NCBI GenBank assembly: GCA_900540095.1
Contig: UQEO01000077.1
Location: 1 to 9,113 of the forward strand
Length of the DNA stretch: 9,113 nucleotides
Source: an uncultured Collinsella sp.
GTDB lineage: Bacteria; Actinomycetota; Coriobacteriia; Coriobacteriales; Coriobacteriaceae
Reading direction: 5' to 3'
Below are positions 6,563 through 9,113 of the stretch, in pieces (the stretch's first letter is position 1; each line of letters opens with the position of its first letter). Made by a program: the position numbers and the translations under genes. The notes under the pieces were generated by a model. The model ran no database searches and was not told the origin of the DNA. It saw nothing but the letters and a program-made list of their open reading frames with translations.

Positions 6563-7276
6563 GTGCCGAACTCTGCCGTAAAACCGCTCATCTTGGTCGT
6601 TGAGGACGACCCTGCCGTTCGCAATCTTATTGTTGCTGCGCTCGAGGCGCACGGCTTGCGCCATATGGCCGTTGAGACTGCCCATGCCGCCATCGCCGCC
6701 GCCTCATCGCAGGCACCGAGCATTGTGCTGCTCGATCTAGGCCTGCCCGATATGGACGGCGTCAAGGTGGTGGAGTCGGTGCGCGCATGGTCGGGCATGC
6801 CGATTATCGTGGTCTCGGCGCGCAGCGAGGATGCGGACAAGATTCGCGCGCTCGATGCCGGCGCCGACGACTATCTGACCAAGCCGTTTTCGGTCGAGGA
6901 ACTGCTCGCGCGCATTCGCACGACGCTCAGGCGCCTTTCGTATGCGCAAACGGGCGGTGTTGCCTCCGAGGGCTCGTTCGATACCGGTGAGCTGCATATC
7001 GATTTTGATGCCGGCATCGCCACGATGGATGGCGAGGAACTGCATCTGACGCCGATCGAGTATAAGCTCCTGTGCCTGCTGGCGCATAACGCCGACAAGG
7101 TACTGACGCACCAGTTTATTTTGCACGAGATTTGGGGCACGTCGACCAAGAGCGACCTGGCGAGCCTGCGTGTCTTTATGGGCACGTTGCGCAAGAAGAT
7201 CGAGTCCGACCCCGCGCATCCGCGCTATATCCAGACGCACGTGGGTATCGGTTACCGATTGGTCACCCAAGGCTAG
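6563..7276 (+). CDS. kdpE: KdpE-type OmpR/PhoB family response regulator
   Basis: This is the DNA-binding partner of the kinase encoded just upstream, with a 4-bp gap and a ribosome binding site inside kdpD, indicating coupled translation. The product is 237 residues from a GTG start. The receiver domain covers residues ~8-122: acidic pocket E14/D15/D16, phosphorylation site D58 in VLLDLGLPDMDG, switch Ser85 in VVSARSEDADK, and Lys107 in ADDYLTKPFS. The winged-helix DNA-binding domain covers about 138-235, with LTPIEYKLLCLLAHNADKV and the final RYIQTHVGIGYRLV typical of KdpE. All catalytic residues are present, so it should be functional. In the family, phosphorylated KdpE activates kdpFABC. 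No such genes are visible here, and kup is the nearest plausible target. A long hairpin follows before the convergent rlmKL gene. Confidence 0.94.
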   Translation: MPNSAVKPLILVVEDDPAVRNLIVAALEAHGLRHMAVETAHAAIAAASSQAPSIVLLDLGLPDMDGVKVVESVRAWSGMPIIVVSARSEDADKIRALDAGADDYLTKPFSVEELLARIRTTLRRLSYAQTGGVASEGSFDTGELHIDFDAGIATMDGEELHLTPIEYKLLCLLAHNADKVLTHQFILHEIWGTSTKSDLASLRVFMGTLRKKIESDPAHPRYIQTHVGIGYRLVTQG

Positions 7277-7300
7277 ATCGCCAACCACCATCCCAATATG

Positions 7301-7367
7301 AGTTGCGGTGAAATACGGTCTAAATTTACCTAATTCCAGGCAAAACAGTCCGTATTCCACCGCAACT
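7301..7367. terminator. Long imperfect hairpin between convergent kdpE and rlmKL, probable bidirectional terminator or dispersed repeat
   Basis: AGTTGCGGTGAAATACGG (7301-7318) pairs with CCGTATTCCACCGCAACT (7350-7367); 17 of 18 positions are complementary, with one A-C mismatch. The 31-nt interior is also partly self-complementary (CTAAATTTACCT against AGGCAAAACAG). It starts 24 bp after the kdpE stop and ends 4 bp before the rlmKL stop codon. T-rich flank TTTGTTTATTT follows on the plus strand. Its size and near-symmetry resemble dispersed intergenic repeats in Collinsella-type genomes, from memory only. Confidence 0.65.
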
Positions 7368-7371
7368 TTGT

Positions 7372-9113
7372 TTATTTGCCTTTGGGCTTGCTGGCGTAGA
7401 ACTTCTTGTTTTTGGACTTGCCGGCAGGGGAGGGTTTGCCGGCAAAGTTGGACCTGCCGTTGCCGGCCTGCGCGTGCGTGGGCACTGCCGCGCGAGGCTT
7501 GCGGACCTCGGGGTTGCGCAGCTCCTCGACACGCTCGGCAATCTCCTCGGCGCTAAAGCCGACCTCGGCCATGGCGTCCTCGATGGGCAGGCGGCGCACG
7601 ATGTAGCAGTGGTGCACCTTCTGGTTGCGCGCGAAGTCCTCGGGGATGGTCTGCGCCGTAATGTCCTCCAACACGACGCCCGCGCGCGCGAGCTTGCGCG
7701 TCTCGGGGCGGAAGCCGCGCAGGTTGCAGCTAAAGATGGCGTGCCCGCCCTGTGCGAGCAGGCGCGACACGCCGGCCAAAAGCTCAACATGGTCGCGCTG
7801 GACATCCCAGGTACGGCGGCCCATCTTGGACGAGTTCGAGAACGTGGGCGGGTCGACAAAGATCAGGTCCCAGCGGTTGCGCGTCTGGCGCTGGTCACGA
7901 ATCCAGGCGAGCACGTCGTCGCGCACAAAGTGATGCTGCGGACCCACAAAGCCGTTCTGGCGCATGTTGCGCTCGGCCCAGTCCAGATAGGTGTTCGAGA
8001 GGTCGACCGTCACGGTCTCCTCGACGCCGCCGTCGGCCGCATAGCAGGTGGCGGTGCCGGTGTAGGCGAACAGGTTGAGGAAGCGGCGCGCCTGCTTGGC
8101 GTGCTCGCGCACCAGGTTGCGGGTGACGCGGTGATCCAGGAAGATGCCCACATCCAGATAGTCGTCAAAGTTGACGGCAAAGGTAAGGCCGCCCTCTTCG
8201 ATGAGCGGCAGACGGCGACGTGCGATGTTAGCGCGCTCGCTCGAGCCGCCCTTGCCGGCGCCCTGTTTGCCGTACTGCGAGCCGCCGCGCGAACGCATGC
8301 GGGCCTTGGCGTGCACGTGCTCGGCTGGGACATCCAGGATGCGCGGCGCGATGGCCAGAATGTCGAGCATACGGGCCTGGGCCAGTGCGGGGTCGATGGT
8401 CTTAGGCGCGGCGTACTCGGCGATGACGAGCCAGCGGCCCGGCGTCTGCGGGCAGCCCTCGTACAGGTCGATAGCGGCGGAGTAGTCGGGTAGGTCGGCA
8501 TCGTAGACGCGGTAGCAGCTCACGCCCTCGCGCTTGGCCCACTTGCGGCGCAGACGGGCGTTCTTGCGCAGGCGGTTGGCGAACTGCTCCGACTCCGGGA
8601 TGAGCACGGGCAGCGGCTTGCCGTCGCCCAGGTCGAGCATGGCGGCAGGCTCGGGCATGGGGGTGCCGGCGGCTTTGTCGTTGGCTTCGTTGGCATCCGC
8701 AACCTCGGCCTCGGCATCCGCACTGGTCGCAGCCTCAAACGCTGCGGCGGCGTGGTCGAGCGAGGGCCAAACCTCAATAGTTGCCTCTTCGTTATTGGGC
8801 ATGACGGCGATGGAGCGCGCGGGCTCGGCATGGAGCGCGCGGGCCATAAGGCCATCGCGGGTGAGTGCGGCGACCGGCGCCGCGGAAAGCTCGGGCGCGC
8901 GGCGCAGCTCGCCGACCAGCGTCATGGCGTCGTGCATGAGTGAAAGCGGTGTCTCGGTGGTGTCTGCGACTACGGCGGCTCCGGCGACGGCGCCAGCATG
9001 GTCCAGCACGGTGGCGGACTTGGCGGCGCAAAAGTCGACAAAACGCTTGTAACCAGCGCTCTTGACCATGCGCTCGGCGGTCTTGCGAGCGGCGGGGTCG
9101 ATGTCTGCGGCCA
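7372..9113 (-). CDS. rlmL: Bifunctional 23S rRNA methyltransferase RlmKL, 5' end beyond the window
   Basis: In E. coli the fused enzyme makes m2G2445 (RlmL half) and m7G2069 (RlmK half) in 23S rRNA. The 579 visible residues run open to the right edge, so the start, THUMP domain and first motif of the RlmL half lie outside. The visible part opens with the RlmL acidic-loop motif ADIDPAARKTAE. A degenerate remainder follows, then an Ala/Glu-rich linker (about FEAATSADAEAEVADANEAND). The RlmK half is clear: ESEQFANRLRKNARLRRKWAKREGVSCYRVYDADLPDY, the substrate region FDDYLDVGIFLDHR, SAM motif I FLNLFAYTGTAT, TVDLSNTYLDWAERNMRQNG, and catalytic motif DLIFVDPPTFSNS. It ends with a ~50-residue basic tail (KSKNKKFYASKPKGK) absent from E. 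coli, probably RNA-binding. The RlmL motif IV NPPY is not found where expected. The gene converges on kdpE across the hairpin at 7301-7367. Confidence 0.92.
   Translation of the reverse strand, partial: AADIDPAARKTAERMVKSAGYKRFVDFCAAKSATVLDHAGAVAGAAVVADTTETPLSLMHDAMTLVGELRRAPELSAAPVAALTRDGLMARALHAEPARSIAVMPNNEEATIEVWPSLDHAAAAFEAATSADAEAEVADANEANDKAAGTPMPEPAAMLDLGDGKPLPVLIPESEQFANRLRKNARLRRKWAKREGVSCYRVYDADLPDYSAAIDLYEGCPQTPGRWLVIAEYAAPKTIDPALAQARMLDILAIAPRILDVPAEHVHAKARMRSRGGSQYGKQGAGKGGSSERANIARRRLPLIEEGGLTFAVNFDDYLDVGIFLDHRVTRNLVREHAKQARRFLNLFAYTGTATCYAADGGVEETVTVDLSNTYLDWAERNMRQNGFVGPQHHFVRDDVLAWIRDQRQTRNRWDLIFVDPPTFSNSSKMGRRTWDVQRDHVELLAGVSRLLAQGGHAIFSCNLRGFRPETRKLARAGVVLEDITAQTIPEDFARNQKVHHCYIVRRLPIEDAMAEVGFSAEEIAERVEELRNPEVRKPRAAVPTHAQAGNGRSNFAGKPSPAGKSKNKKFYASKPKGK

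Noticed and set aside
7474..8493. 339-codon plus-strand frame opposite rlmKL
   Set aside because: Low-complexity Ala/Val/Gly/Arg product with no motif; the opposite strand carries clear RlmK motifs.

Overview
The window looks like chromosomal DNA of a high-GC Gram-positive gut actinobacterium, most likely Coriobacteriia and close to Collinsella. This rests on the GC-rich codon use, the protein set (LTA-synthase-like sulfatase, Kup, short KdpD/KdpE, fused RlmKL) and the CAAAGG...CCTTTG and AGTTGCGGTG...CACCGCAACT intergenic hairpins, which I associate with that group from memory. No database search was possible. There is no rRNA, CRISPR array, transposase or phage gene in the window.

Layout. 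(1) 3-1289, minus: a polytopic LTA-synthase-family phosphoglycerol transferase. It ends at a stop codon three bases from the window edge, just after its catalytic threonine, so it is either disrupted or affected by a contig edge. (2) 1290-1502: a 213-bp divergent promoter region. (3) 1503-2378, plus: an FMN-dependent nitroreductase, followed by a hairpin terminator. (4) 2379-2537: intergenic region with an AT-rich palindrome and a perfect TATAAT box ahead of kup. (5) 2538-4565, plus: Kup potassium transporter. (6) 4627-4821, plus: a 64-residue protein with one C-terminal membrane segment. (7) 4853-4912: a strong intrinsic terminator, 20 bp before the next start codon. (8) 4933-6558 and 6563-7276, plus: a KdpD-type histidine kinase lacking the usual KdpD and USP sensor domains, and its KdpE-type response regulator. 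(9) 7301-7367: a long imperfect hairpin between convergent genes. (10) 7372-9113, minus: the larger part of a bifunctional RlmKL 23S rRNA methyltransferase, cut by the right edge.

The central block (kup, small membrane protein, kdpD, kdpE) reads as a potassium-homeostasis cluster: a K+ importer next to a two-component system of the family that normally controls K+ uptake, with no KdpFABC ATPase in view. I infer that KdpDE here controls kup or other K+ genes. The least explained points are the N-terminally reduced KdpD, the terminator in the kdpDE leader with two competing left arms, the small membrane protein, and the loss of the NPPY motif in the RlmL half of the methyltransferase. I found no clear new defence or mobile system.
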